DNA from: Sthenelais limicola
Taxonomy: Eukaryota > Annelida > Polychaeta > Phyllodocida > Sigalionidae
Direction: 5' to 3'
Assembly: GCA_942159475.1 (NCBI GenBank)
Contig: OW804098.1
Coordinates: 80,903,178-80,967,177 of the forward strand
DNA length: 64,000 nt
Shown: piece after piece, positions 35,601 to 46,469 of the stretch
Layout: every line of letters begins with the position of its first letter
Position numbering within the stretch: position 1 is the first letter of the stretch
Translations under genes and position numbers: made by a program
Notes under the pieces: generated by a model
Seen by the model: the letters and a program-made list of their open reading frames with translations, nothing else
Databases searched by the model: none
What the model was told of the DNA's origin: nothing

Positions 35601-38600
35601 TAACAGTCTTCCCATTATTTTATTGCATATCCTAGGATTAACCTCTCTATTCCTTTGCCTCAGCTTGAGCATTTTGAATCTATCTCACATTGTCTCTGAA
35701 TCTATCTCTGCCACAACAGTGACCAAGAAAAGCACCTTAAAATTCATTTGAGGTATGAATGGCAATACGGGTACTAAGTTACAGAAGGAAGTTAAAGGAG
35801 AAAGATGGCGGGAGAGGGAACAGGGAGAGATTGTTATGATGCTATGTACGCTGGGGAATCCACTGGGTGGAGCCACAGTCAGACAAAGGAGGGCTGTGGC
35901 CCAGGAAGCTATTTCTATAAATAAACTCACTTTAGGATGTTACTCCAGGCTCTGCAGTGTGTTCTTTCAGTAGTTCTCATCTAGATCGTTAATTTAGTAT
36001 TAATACAGGGGAAACCCTATATTATATCATTGGTGGAGCCCACTAGCAAATCCTGACGTAGCACGGGTATTTGCTTGTCTATATATATATATATTAATTC
36101 TGTATGAGATTTGAGTGATTTTCCGCATCTCCTCTGAGACCGCTGGAAGATTTGCCATGGTATTCGATGTTGGGATGCTTTGGCATATTGGGAAGCGATT
36201 CCACTATGTTTTGTGAGCAATTTCGTAGAAAAGGGTTTCAATTTAAATTTACATCCACTTCTTTACGCCGACCTGTTGACGTCCGACTTTCCATAATAAC
36301 GAGTGACTTATACCTCCATTCCGGGCCTGCTGGTTCACTCTTTGTGTATACCAAAATCCCTAAGCTAAAATCAAATATAGTGTAAGCCCAAAGCCTCTCA
36401 GATCAGATATGAATGGTTTGTAAGTGATTGGACGCCTACTGTACTAATGGGTTTCCATGGAATACCAGCTATGTGATTCAAATAGGTTCAATGCTACGTC
36501 ATAAGAAAGGGGTTTACCATAGCAACAGAGTTCAAAGCTGCATCGTAAGAAAGAACGTAGCAGTGAGTAACATAATCCTCCTCCTCTCCTCTCACTCATG
36601 ATTGTCTTTCTCAGCCTGCCTCACCCCACCACCCTTTCCCCACCTCCTCCATCTCAGTAGGTTAACAGTTGTGTCTATAAAATTTAATTTTTATCTTCTC
36701 ATGAGAAGTCTGTTTTACTATTGTAAAACACTAAAGTTTACCATTTTTCACACATTTTTACACAGCTCCATTCCCATCATTTCATTACATAGCCTAAAAA
36801 ATCTCTCTATTCCCTTGCCTCAGTCTTGAGCACTCTGTATCTATCTCACATTGCCTCTAAATCAGTATCTGTTGCACAACAGTGAAAAAAGGAGGATTTT
36901 GAAAGGATCCGATTTGAGGTATGAATGTTAATACGGGTACTAAGTTACAGAGAAAAGTTGAAAGAGAAAAATGGTGGGAGTGGGAACAAGGAGAGATGAA
37001 GATGGAAGCCCGACTGTCCCATTAGCAAATCCTGTGAGTATCACGGGCATTTGCTAGTTATTATTTATTCAATTAGGTCTTTCCTTATTGGCATATCCAA
37101 CCACTGTTGTATACGATGTTTGGCACCACATGGTTTTACGCTATGAACACTCAACAGACTAGGTTTTGTGCAAGACCAAATATAATGAATAAATTGTGTC
37201 TAGTGTTGCAGACTTAGGAGTCGCAAAACTTGGAAATGTCAGGCACTAATCCACTTTCAAACCCAGAGGAATGAAATCACAATGCCAAGACGGCTTGTGA
37301 ACTGCTCACTGAAAATAACAATATTACAAAATGGGTTTAGTTATATTCGCATAATCATCCCTCTGAAGTCGAACAAAGTGGGTGAATGACTGTCTTTTTT
37401 TATGAATTGTAGTCACACATTCACTGCTTTGCCATGTTTAGCTTCCTTTATTATTTCTGGGGTGGCCCAACCCCACCCCAGAATTACTATGGGTCCGTGC
37501 CAAGGCCCGTGGACTGATATTTCCCGTGTCCACGAACTGCTGGTCGGGCCGGAAGTGGTACACCGCTCCGACAAGGCGTTGACCCCAATACCGGTCTAGT
37601 AGGTCATAGAATAATTTGACCCCACACTTGAACCCATGTCTAAGCCAATCCAAAGGCGAGCTGGCGCGCACGTTCCCGTGCACGTCCTAATCACACATTG
37701 TCCACGTGGACAGACCCAAGCCCTACCCTGACCCTGATCCCAACCACACCTCCGATCACGTGATTACCCCGACCCAGATCCCGACCCAGATCCCAACCAC
37801 ACCTCCGATCACGTGATTACCCCGACCCAGATCCCGACCCAGATTTTGACGCGCATGCGCAAACCGATTCCACTTGTCTTGGCCGGCCAGATCATTGAAA
37901 TAAACTCTGAATTATGAATGTTTCGAAGACTTTTGAAAGTAATCATTGATCGGATAGCTTCTATACATGTTATACTTAGAGTTGAAAATAATTATTTCCT
38001 TTCGATAATGCAATTTTAAGCGTTTTTAAGGGATTCTCCGTGGTAATGTCTGTATCTTCCCTTGCCGTTCCGTTGCCGTTGCCGGCCATAGCGATCCCAC
38101 TCGTGTCAACATTTGATGCGTTTTTTTAGAACAAACCAATGATTTTACACAATAATCCTTGCATATGAGGTTGAAAACGAGGTTAGATTAAACGTTCAGG
38201 CATGCATATTCAGTCGCTGGTGTCATAATATTATAAATTTTTATTCTTATTATCGTTGCTATAAGCGATCGGCGCGCTAAGCCTGGCAAGGCCCCTTGTG
38301 TACATGACGGCAGAAGCATGGCTTCCGACAGAAAATTAAACTGCTTTCTGAGCGATTCTAATGTCTTTACACAATAATCCTTGTATATGAGTTTGAAAAC
38401 AAGGTTAGATTAAACGTTCAGGCATTTATATTCAGTCGCTGGTTAATCATTACGGCTTTCGTAGTATGCACGAGCATAGGCCGGGGCTCTAATGACTCGG
38501 TGGACCTCACTGGGTTTGCTCGAAGAATGTGCGATCGGTGAAATCGTAAATACTAATAAAAAGGTTGGTTAGATTTAATTCGATATGCTTCATTTCTTTC

Positions 38601-41600
38601 GATTTCCAAGCCTATGTCAGTTCTGTTTGCCTCGAGAACGTCTGTACATATATCATTGCACATTCTTAAGCTGGTCGAACTGACAGCAACAGGCTTGTCA
38701 ACTCCGTAATTCTGTTAGGAACATCAACATGTTAAAAAATGAACAAGGAATCGGGAGAAATCTGCTAATATACATTTATACCCAAATTACTTATTAATTA
38801 TTAATTGCTTATAATTGCGACTACACCCCAGAATCATCTTTCTGACACGTCAGAAGATTGTCACTTGTAATTATAACAATATTGGGAAGGAGGAAATATA
38901 TGCCACAAAGTTAAGGATAGACATCAAGTTTCATCTTGTTTCAAAACTTCCCAAACTATGATTTCAAATAAGTACATTAAAACGCGTGTTCAATACTGCG
39001 TACATAATCTAAATACAATATTATAAAGAAGTTTAGGACTTTTGTCCCATAATATTAAGACTATTATCTAAAAGCATTTCAAAAGATGCGGGAATCACAG
39101 GAGATTGGATATACGATATGTAATATATGCCAATGTATTGTCGAACGAATTAGGCATTCATCAGCCCGGAATTTTAAACTTGTTTGATTTCCTGTCCAAC
39201 GGAAGCACTGAGGATATAACCAACCAATTCAATACAGTCTATTCTAAAGCCACATTCTCAGCTAATTTTGATGAAATGTTTTACATGTTCTTTTCACACA
39301 TCAATCTAGAGCCTGAGGCGCTACCATCTGCGCCACAGAAACCGATAGAACACAGAAAAGAAACTTATCTAAACCTGAGTATGGAAGAACTAGCTGAACT
39401 ATTTTGTGGGAGAAGTTTCTCCTGCTCTACATTTACAATACATTCTAGATGGCCGCCAGAGAGAAGAAAATAACACTCTAGCCCACTCCCCGGCATTTTT
39501 CCTTTCCATGGAAACGAGATGGAGGTTATTCAGTGAGGGATAGGTGGGTTATACGGATGGATGGAGGGAGGGATGGAGAACAGGACGCCGAGTGACGTCA
39601 TAGGGTCTGTTCTAATGAAGGTGATTTATCCGGGCATTGACAATCGCGGAAGTAAGAAAAGAAAGAAGATGTGTGGGCGGCAGCTTTCCTATCATAAATA
39701 GTGGTTTCATCGGTTTTTCAGACCGTGTTTTTTTAATGTTTTTTGTGTTAAATTAAGTTTTACATTTTGTTTTAATATAATATTTAATATTTAACAAAAT
39801 ATTACTAACTGCTCTCCGAGACTCTTCACAAGCAAACTGCCTTCCGCTCAGCTCTCCCGCCCTTGATACCATCCAAAATGTGTTGATAAGGGCGTAAAGC
39901 AACCAATCTCACTCACTCACTCGCTCTTCACAAGAAAGTCTCGGACTCTCCCATAATCTGTTTCTTCAATTGCTTTATCTTTTCAAAATATTTTCAAAAT
40001 CAAAATCAAATATATTTGTTAATGCTTAATATATCATTCAATGTTTTATCCGGCCGTTTTATCCATAGATACTTTCCTTGCTTTCTCTCATACACAGTAC
40101 AGACAGTTAGAAAAATGGCCTGGCAATTGGAATCATCCATCTACCCGTCAAACTACCAGGATACTTGAGTGTTCAATGAAAAGAAATTGACCAGTCCTTT
40201 TTTCATTAAACTTTCGGGCACTATTCCTCTCTACATAAGAAACACGAATGTTATATGAAATAAAAAATATAGATTTTTTTTCTAGAGTCGCTTAGGGAAA
40301 AGGTGCTTTACTATAAGAATTCATGGGAAAATGAGATATTTTTTAGATAAAACAAAAATGGCCAATCCTTCCTTGTCCAGATTTGCTACACATTCATCGG
40401 AGGCCATATAAATGCTACACATTTCTAGAAGAAAAAACATACATCCCCGGGATAAACAAAAAAAGTTGCAGTCATCTGAAATTGACAGTGTTTACCAATA
40501 CAATCAGAGAGCAATTATAAAGATTATGATCTCTGCATCTACCTTCCATTTCCTCCTTTCCATCTCTTAATTGGTATTGTCTTCTCTACAACTTTTTCAT
40601 CTTATTCCCCCTCCTGGTACTATGTACAACCCCCCCCCCCCAATTTCCTCCCCGTTCACTCCTTCACACTCTTCCTCCATTCACTCTTCACTCTTTTTCT
40701 CCCCCTTCTATCCTCTCCGCTCTCCCATCTTTCTTCCCCTCTTCATCCGTTTACCCGTTCTCTTTCTCCACCTCCTCGCCCCTTCATTCACTCTTACCCT
40801 TTCCCCTGCTCCTCAGACCGCTCTTCTTCCACTCCTCTTTCTCTCCTTCCTCACCGCTCCCCCCCCCCCCCCTACACGTCCACCCTCCCTGCTAACACCC
40901 CGCCCCCACCCCACTACATTGGGCTTATTACCACTGGAATAAAACCCCTGTTAGACCTGGCAGTCCCCATTGTCCCTTGATCAGACACAGCCTGCATACA
41001 CCGCCGCCTGGCGCTACCGTCAGCTCTATAGCTTTCTGCTCCATGAAAGGGCAGTTTATAATCATTTCTTTCATATTGGCTCTATTTTATTGCTTTGGAT
41101 AATTCACCTCAGGTGATCCGTGCCCAATACAAGATAGTTATTGTAAGCGATGTCAAAATGTGTTACATAAATATTTGAGAATGGTATTTAAGATGACTTA
41201 AGTCTAATTCAAAATTATTCAACTATTTGATTTGTAGATGGGTTATGAATTAATATTATCCGATAATTCTATGTACTATCACACTAGTGTGATATGGAAA
41301 ATAGTGCCGTGCAAAACACGTAACATGGTGGTCGGTGGAGCATAACTTTGTCTTGTTAAATGAATCGGTTCATTTGTAGGTGCACTACATTAGAAAGTCA
41401 TAATGTTGTTGTTTTTTTAAAGTTTCATTTGCGAACAATTTCGGGGATACCCGATATTCTCATGATACACATAATATCTCCTGAATGAAATATAAATTAG
41501 AATACTACTGGACCCAGATAGAGATAAATACATTGTAGCTATAGATCTCATCGGGATTTCTACTTCATACTGAACATAGGAAGTAAAGATCCTTCTTGAT

Positions 41601-44600
41601 TCCTTGAATATCTTCAATTTCTATAGAGAATCAAATGAATGTTTTGGTCATCTTTACCCGGATTTTATCCGATTTTATCCGGAGTTATATTGAAGTTATT
41701 TTGAGGCATAAAAGTCAGAGCATAACTAGCATAGAGCTTGAGGCCATAGTGGGAGTGGGAGGAGGGGAAGGACAAGTGGTAAGCAATGAATAGGGTCAGG
41801 GAACTGGAGGAAAGGGGGTAAAGATCATTATAGAGTGGGGTAAAAATAAACACCCTATCCTTATTAAATATAACAGTGGTAAGGTTGTCGACCAGAGGGG
41901 ACTTGGTGGGGAAGGAATGGGGGAGGCAGTAATGTTCACATGATATTTAAGCCTCTGAGAACTACAAGCATACATTTTCTGATTATAAATTATGTACCAT
42001 CATCAAAAGGCTGAAATAAAGATAATACATATAATTATATTGAATAATATTTAGGTTTAAAAGATATCTCCATGAATATAAACCGTACACACCGAGCCTG
42101 ATCACACTCGCACACACTAATATATATTGTCACAAAGTCGTAGATGTTTCAGTAATTATGAAGTGTTATAATTACAGTGACCACCAGAACAAATTGGGTA
42201 TTTTTAGTTTGTATTTAAATATAAATCTTTATTCAGCTAAACATTATGCAATTACACACTGTTCTCAGCTGTAGATGTTCATCATAATGCTAGCTGTGTT
42301 TATCATAATGGCGGTAAACCAACATTTTGATAAGTCAGAATAATTATAAGTAAATCTGGTAAAATGTGTTTGTCATAGTAGCTGAAAATGCAATATTATT
42401 AACTGAGGCAAGTGGTATATGAAAACTGGATTGAATGCAGGTGCATGTCCTTGAGGCTATAGTAAATCTACAGTATTAATTATCTTAAAATAAATAAAGA
42501 AAAAGTAAGCCGGGAGAGGAAAACATCATAGAAAAATAAGATATATATATATTTGAACTATTCATTTAGCTTCCTTATAAACGTAGATAAATATCGTTGG
42601 TGTTTGGTGCTGAATAGGCACTGTTATGTAAGATAGATGCGATTATTTAAATACGATCACCAACAGAAATAGACCCTTATGCCATGCTTTATTTGACCCC
42701 TTCCTTTTACCACAGCACCCCCATCCTGCCAATATAGCCTCTCGATCGTTATCCCCACTAGACTCTCTATACCCTTCCACAATTCTACTACCACCACGTC
42801 CTCCCACCCCGCCCACGCAGGCGCACTCATCCCGCAGACAACAGCCCCTGCTGGTAAGAGCCAATGACATCTTTATCCAGGCCCTGAAGGTGGCGCTGTA
42901 CACTTAATCCCCTGTGCATGCGCTCTCCTGGTAGCGCCTAATTTGTGTGGTTTGCTAAATATAGCTCAAGCCCTTGTCCTTATTGTAGTTTCAACAGATA
43001 CCACTTGGTGGCTATTGGTAGTGTTGGCAGCGCGGGTGTGTCTTGTGAAATAGTGCACCGGAGTGCTGATGCCCTTTTGCTATCAGAGTAGTACTCCCTA
43101 AATCCTGGCTTTCCAGAAGCCAAATGTATATATAATGACCCTTGGTAATCGTTGGGGAGGAGAAGTAAAAACAAGAACAAGTTAAGCTTATAGTTACTCT
43201 GTTTAATATATGAAGCAGCAGGTTACAGGGTGAAAACGATCGTATGAGGTAAAAGTTGTGTAGAAATAAATAAAGGTACCGTATAAAGAAGTAAGGTAAA
43301 TAATATGCAGTCTGGTTGGACTTACACGCCACCTTGTGGGCAATATATAAAGACATTATTTGCGCATATAAATGCGCAGAATGCGTGAGAAATGCGTGCG
43401 CAAGGTGCGCGTACATATATGACAACTGTAAGTAGAATATAAAAAGTAGACCAAAAGCATGGCATTTCATATATTATTTCTTCCACGAATCCATCTAAAA
43501 TTAAAAGTTACATATATATGTGTTGGAAACCATTGGATCTTTTTCTATCAATACATTTCAAATGTATTAGACCGATATATATACTTATTATAATTATCTT
43601 AGAATAACGGTCATGGGTATGACCATAAAGTGCCTTTCTATCTCTTTTTCTGTCTCTCTCTCCCTTCTTTTCTATCTCTATTTCCTAGGTATGAGATCAT
43701 AAACTGCCTCCCTCTCAGCTCTCCCGCCCTTGATATAACCATCTTTAATGTGTTGATAAGGGCGTAAAGCAACCAATCTCGCTCACTTATCTTAGAATAT
43801 AACGTAGGAGGTAAAAAGAATAATTTCCTAAATACACTCACTTAAAATGCTTTCATGACATCCACATCGGCGGTCCACTATTTGCCAGGGTCCACTTGTT
43901 CGTTCTACACCGCACCCAGTGGTGAGAGTTTGAAGATAGGATGATAGGCGGCGCATCCCCTGCTTGTAAAGTGCCGGATACAGATGAGCTTGTTAGTAGC
44001 GTGACATGAAGGTCATATGATCATCCTGTGACTAACCATGTGACCAGAAGTAAGAGGCGGTTGAGAGAATTAATGTAGGAGAAGGAAAATGTTCATCCTC
44101 CTCCCCCTATCTCTATCATATCTCATTGTTTTTCTAACTGGAAGACCTGCCCAAACGTCCGTGTCAAATGAACTTGTAAAAGGCTTCATCCATATGGCTT
44201 TCTATATTATGTTAGAGATGGGGGGGGGGGGGGGGGAAGGGGGGAAAGCTTTACTGACGCAATTATAAATATGTTTCAATTAGTTACGGAGGTAAAAGCG
44301 ATGTTTTTAAACCAAAGATATTGCTGCTTCAATTTAATTGTTACTACCAGCAGATTGAATGATGTTGGACAATTATCTCCAATACAAGTCGGTCGCGCAT
44401 TTCAATTAACATTAGATTTGATTATATTTGTTTTGTTTATTATAAATTGAATGAATTATTATTATTGCCGTTCCTGTTATATATTCATTCATTGTGCATT
44501 TCGATCAGAAACTCATAAAGGTGTTCCGAATACCAAGGATTACCGATGGATTTCTTATCAATGAGATTTGTTTCCATTTACAACTATTCATTATTTATAG

Positions 44601-46043
44601 CTTCATTGAGGATAATCTCTTTTTTTCATAAATAAATTATTGTTTAGGTATCATTCATTCCCCTTATATACAAACACCTATGAATGAGCATGCAGTATGT
44701 ATCAGTTCATGAAGTTCTCTTGTACAGCTTTGTCCAAAGGCATTGCACCACCAAATGGGGGAAACTGGAGAACACCGAAAATGTATTAAAGAAATTGCGA
44801 AATGTGAATAAGAGATGCAAGTTTTGTTATTAATTTTAACCTATTTCGTTGTTGCAGGTGCGATGAGTTTTACTTCCTGACAGACCCAGAGGACCATATT
44901 TACCAACACTTCCCTGACAACCCTGAATGGCAGCTACTTAAAGAGCCTCTCCACCTCTACGAATTCATTAACCTCCCGGTCATTAAGTCCCCGTTCTTCA
45001 ACAACCGCCTCTCTCTGGCCCTGCCTTACGACGCTGTCCTTGTGGCTGCTGAAGGTCAAACAGAAGTCAAACTGACATCTCCGCAAATTGTCGGTGTCGC
45101 CGCTAAACTGAAATCAACCAATCGGGATATCCCTTCTGAGATTCTTCTTGATCGCACGCTTGTTCGTTATTCTGGACCAGAAACTATTATTACAGTAAAC
45201 CTACCCAGTCCTGGTACTTATTTTTTGGATATATATGCCTCGACAGAATGGGATTCAGGTAAGATGGACAATGCTTGCTCATTCCAGGTGACTTGCAGTG
45301 GTATTTCACGAGATGCTAACCTCACATACCCACAGGTTGGGTCTTTTGGTCCAACCCCTGGCTTTGCTGAGTGTGGTTTGAGTGAAGACACACACACTGA
45401 CCCTTATATCGTCAGTGAAGGACAGGTTTACATAAAGTTCCACCTAACGAAAAACGTCAGCTTACGTCCAACCTTACGTCGCTATGATCCCAGAGACCGT
45501 ACTATGACTGACTATGATCGTTATGCCTTGTACCGCCAACGTACCAGCCATATTGCTAGCTTTGACGTACAACTCCCACGAAGAGGGTTATTTCTGTTTT
45601 CTATTTATGTAACCAACCCAGACGACCCTTCTTCCGCAATGGTGTCTATCTATAAGTACCTCATTGACTGTAAGTCCCCTAAACTGGACTCATTTCCATA
45701 TCCGAAGGCTTCAAAACGCTTCAAACACTGCCGAGTGGTGGAGCCACTGTGCGGGGATTTGACACCGGAAACGGAAGTGATGTTTAGGTTTGAGTCCCGG
45801 CGTGCAGTGGATATGATGGTGGTGTTCAATAATAAATCCCATGGTTTGAAGGTAGGGGGCGCTACTGTGGGTGCCGGGGGGAATGGCAATGGGGGAAAGG
45901 TGTGGGAGGGAAAGGTGTATATTAATGTACCCACTGGTAAGGTGATGTTATACAGTAGATTTGAATCATCGGGAGATAAATACATCCCCATGTTAGAGTA
46001 TCAGATTTCTGCTAGGAGGAAGAATTACACCTATGTCTCCTAG
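23656..46043 (+). CDS. Hillarin-like protein: LIM, coiled-coil, transglutaminase-like and KY domains
   Basis: Ten coding exons: 23656-23894, 24316-24565, 25225-25671, 25952-26176, 26334-26471, 29204-29830, 30209-30291, 30871-31014, 31929-32123, 44858-46043. All introns are GT-AG and the phases agree, giving 1177 aa. The ATG at 23656 (context GCCATGG) follows an in-frame TGA at 23632. Domains: LIM 78-135 (C78, C81, H98, C101, C104, C107, C132, H135, split by intron 1); charged linker 164-312; Glu/Arg-rich coiled coil about 313-433; Ser/Pro-rich linker 434-642; transglutaminase-like 660-790 (FRWIT, YHDLFRRLC, GLHCEIIEGYSKGAGY, DGSWRFINCKWGARHVK); C-terminal KY region to 1177. Hillarin and KY proteins act at the cytoskeleton and septin or Z-disc structures. 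The expected Cys/His/Asp triad is not seen here, suggesting a structural role. Orthology is inferred from domain order and the conserved blocks. Confidence 0.92.
24316..24565 (+). CDS. Exon 2 of the hillarin-like gene, carrying most of the LIM domain
   Basis: Acceptor CCTAAG at 24310-24315 and donor GTGAGT at 24566. The intron before it splits an Arg codon (AG/G) between zinc ligands C78 and C81, so C78 is the only zinc ligand from exon 1. The CX2C-X16-HX2CX2CX2C-X24-CX2H pattern is complete. The 24-residue spacer in the second finger is longer than the usual range. Confidence 0.9.
26472..29203. other. Intron 5 of the hillarin-like gene
   Basis: About 2.7 kb between coiled-coil exon 5 and the Ser-rich exon 6. 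No conserved coding segment and no long repeat recognised. It contains TAGGCCTA at about 27274. AT-rich throughout. Confidence 0.5.
33159..33304 (+). repeat. Dispersed repeat B, copy 1
   Basis: ACCTCCATTCCGGGCCTGCT through CACTCTTTGTGTATACC, CAAAGCCTCTCAGATCAGAT and TACTGTACTAATGGGTTTCC. About 146 bp, over 90 percent identical by eye to 36311-36457. Confidence 0.9.
33621..33740 (+). repeat. Dispersed repeat C (GGGCGTAAAGC family), copy 1
   Basis: GGGTATGACCATAAAGTGCC, a CT-rich middle (about 33650-33698), then TTGATAAGGGCGTAAAGCAG and CCAATCTCACTCACTCACC. Internal deletion relative to the copy at 43610-43790. Confidence 0.85.
34211..34445. mobile_element. Foldback element with one expanded arm
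   Basis: The outer left arm GGTCTCCACTGGCTGCGGTA (continuing AGCTCTGCGGTAAGCC, 34211-34246) pairs with the right arm ending CTTACAGCCAGTGGAGACC. The inner arms CGAGGTCCTGCCTACATG and CATGCAGGCAGGACCTCG pair around about 34290-34335. The right arm holds five or six tandem 12-bp units (GCTTACCGCAGA, about 34363-34430), whereas the left arm holds two. No coding capacity. Confidence 0.85.
34873..36076 (+). repeat. Large tandem duplication in intron 9, copy 1
   Basis: Begins TTTTCCGCATCTCCTCTGA and ends near CACGGGTATTTGCT. The interior has TTTGGCATATTGGGAA, AAATAGGTTCAATGCT, a pyrimidine-rich block (35175-35530), TCTATCTCACATTG and GGTACTAAGTTACAGA. All blocks recur in order in 36119-37058. No ORF suggests a protein. 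Confidence 0.8.
36119..37058 (+). repeat. Large tandem duplication in intron 9, copy 2
   Basis: Collinear with copy 1 from TTTTCCGCATCTCCTCTGA to CACGGGCATTTGCT. It is shorter because the pyrimidine block is reduced. It carries dispersed repeat B (36311-36457) between CTTTCCATAATAACG and AAATAGGTTCAATGCT, where copy 1 has unrelated sequence. Confidence 0.8.
36311..36457 (+). repeat. Dispersed repeat B, copy 2
   Basis: Matches 33159-33304 over its full length. Nested inside copy 2 of the 1-kb duplication and absent from copy 1, so it probably inserted after the duplication. Confidence 0.85.
37436..37722. other. GC-rich non-coding block with short palindrome
   Basis: TTCTGGGGTGGCCCAACCCC followed by ACCCCAGAA (about 37459-37487) is a perfect hairpin with a very short loop. 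The following 200 bases are much more GC-rich than the intron average. Minus-strand frames stay open for 81 codons without a recognisable domain. Probably an old element. Confidence 0.4.
37735..37850. repeat. 53-bp tandem repeat with CACGTG cores
   Basis: Two units starting CAACCACACCTCCGATCACG at 37741 and 37794, each followed by TGATTACCCCGACCCAGATC. Each unit contains the E-box palindrome TCACGTGA. A third CACGTG-like word (TCCACGTGGA) lies just upstream at about 37701. Confidence 0.9.
38115..38450 (+). repeat. Local tandem duplication
   Basis: TTTACACAATAATCCTTGCA, GTTAGATTAAACGTTCAGGC and TATTCAGTCGCTGGT at about 38134-38222 recur at about 38358-38442 with few changes. The unit is near 220 bp. 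Confidence 0.85.
39105..39473 (+). other. Unexplained 122-codon ORF in intron 9
   Basis: Open on the sense strand of the hillarin-like gene from the TTG codon at 39105 (no ATG at that position) to TAA at 39471-39473. The composition is protein-like (GIHQPGILNLFDFLSNGSTE, NLSMEELAELFCGRSFSC) and not low-complexity. The frame is closed upstream by TAA at 39069. A CACAG acceptor-like site is at 39096-39100, but no convincing donor is seen before the stop. It could be an alternative terminal exon, a TE-derived ORF or chance. No family recognised. Confidence 0.3.
39830..39935 (+). repeat. Dispersed repeat C, copy 2 (partial)
   Basis: Has CTCAGCTCTCCCGCCCTTGA then GTTGATAAGGGCGTAAAGCA and ACCAATCTCACTCACTCACT. 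Corresponds to the 3' half of the copy at 43610-43790. Confidence 0.85.
40555..40925 (+). repeat. Polypyrimidine tract
   Basis: About 370 bases that are almost only C and T on the + strand, with C runs at about 40630-40641 and 40859-40872. The long open frame here is a by-product of the composition. Confidence 0.85.
43610..43790 (+). repeat. Dispersed repeat C, fullest copy
   Basis: Order: GGGTATGACCATAAAGTGCC, CT-rich middle, GGTATGAGATCATAAACTGC, CTCAGCTCTCCCGCCCTTGA, GTTGATAAGGGCGTAAAGCA, ACCAATCTCGCTCAC. The other copies are subsets of this order, so it is the best reference copy in the window. It ends in a CTCAC-type short repeat, as many SINE or LINE tails do; class undetermined. Confidence 0.8.
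44219..44245 (+). repeat. Poly(G) tract
   Basis: Seventeen or eighteen consecutive G followed by AAGGGG. A G-quadruplex could form; the exact length is prone to assembly error. Confidence 0.8.
44858..46043 (+). CDS. Terminal exon of the hillarin-like gene (KY C-terminal region)
   Basis: Acceptor TTGCAG at 44852-44857. Opens KCDEFYFLTDPEDHIYQHFP and continues without interruption to TAG at 46041-46043. It encodes residues 783-1177. The repeated layout of strands around PSPGTYFLDIYAS and PRRGLFLFSIYVT, each followed by a Cys-containing strand, looks like two related beta-sandwich modules, as in the KY/hillarin C-terminus. The first ATG-like start within this exon is not a real start, since the frame is open through the acceptor. 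Confidence 0.93.
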
Positions 46044-46469
46044 TAAATTTCTGCCATTTTAGATTGTGGATAGCTTAATCAAAAATCATGATAGTTATTT
46101 ATATTTTAGTTTATGGAAATCTTCATGAATTATGTGTTAGTCCCACCTCCATTTAATGTTATGAATTACATGTAGCCTACATTATTGTAAATCTTTATAA
46201 AAAGTCAAGTTAAGTGGCTCCATCGTGACAGTTAAACTCATCACTAAGTTTTTTGTGAGAGCAGATTGTTAAATTCTTCGAGTAACATATTTTCCCATTC
46301 CTTTCTATATATGGAATAGTTACTTTTCAAATCGTTATAAAAAAAGGTCAGGGCATTCTGTTAAGGTGTTTCATAAGAAATGAATAATAACCGAAATGAA
46401 GACACTACTGCATTCCCTAAACCTGTTGATTAGTACATTAATGTTCACTGTCAAATATTGACGTACGCA

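Larger units (their letters stand above)
32124..44857. other. Intron 9 of the hillarin-like gene (12.7 kb)
   Basis: This intron separates the transglutaminase-like and KY-region exons and holds most of the gene's length. Contents: dispersed repeats at 33159-33304 and 36311-36457, a foldback at 34211-34445, a tandem 1-kb duplication (34873-37058), GC-rich DNA at 37440-37870, a duplicated block near 38.1-38.5 kb, an unexplained ORF at 39105-39473, long pyrimidine tracts, and three copies of the GGGCGTAAAGC repeat. The flanking exons join in phase (AA/G, Lys), and the protein reads through smoothly as LTYKCDEFYFLTDPEDH, so no exon appears to be missing. Confidence 0.85.

Noticed and set aside
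40571..40942. 123-codon ORF in a pyrimidine-rich stretch
   Set aside because: Translation is almost only Pro, Ser, Leu and Phe and follows from the CT-only composition. No splice or homology support.
43012..43470. 152-codon minus-strand ORF
   Set aside because: Lies in repeat-rich intron 9. Hydrophobic and Tyr/His/Leu-rich without recognisable motifs, and overlaps TGCGC-rich DNA. Not supported as a gene.
33700..43790. CRISPR-like reading of recurring short repeats
   Set aside because: Copies are kilobases apart and eukaryotic in context. They are dispersed elements, not an array.
45650..45991. 113-codon minus-strand ORF
   Set aside because: Shadow of the terminal hillarin-like exon.
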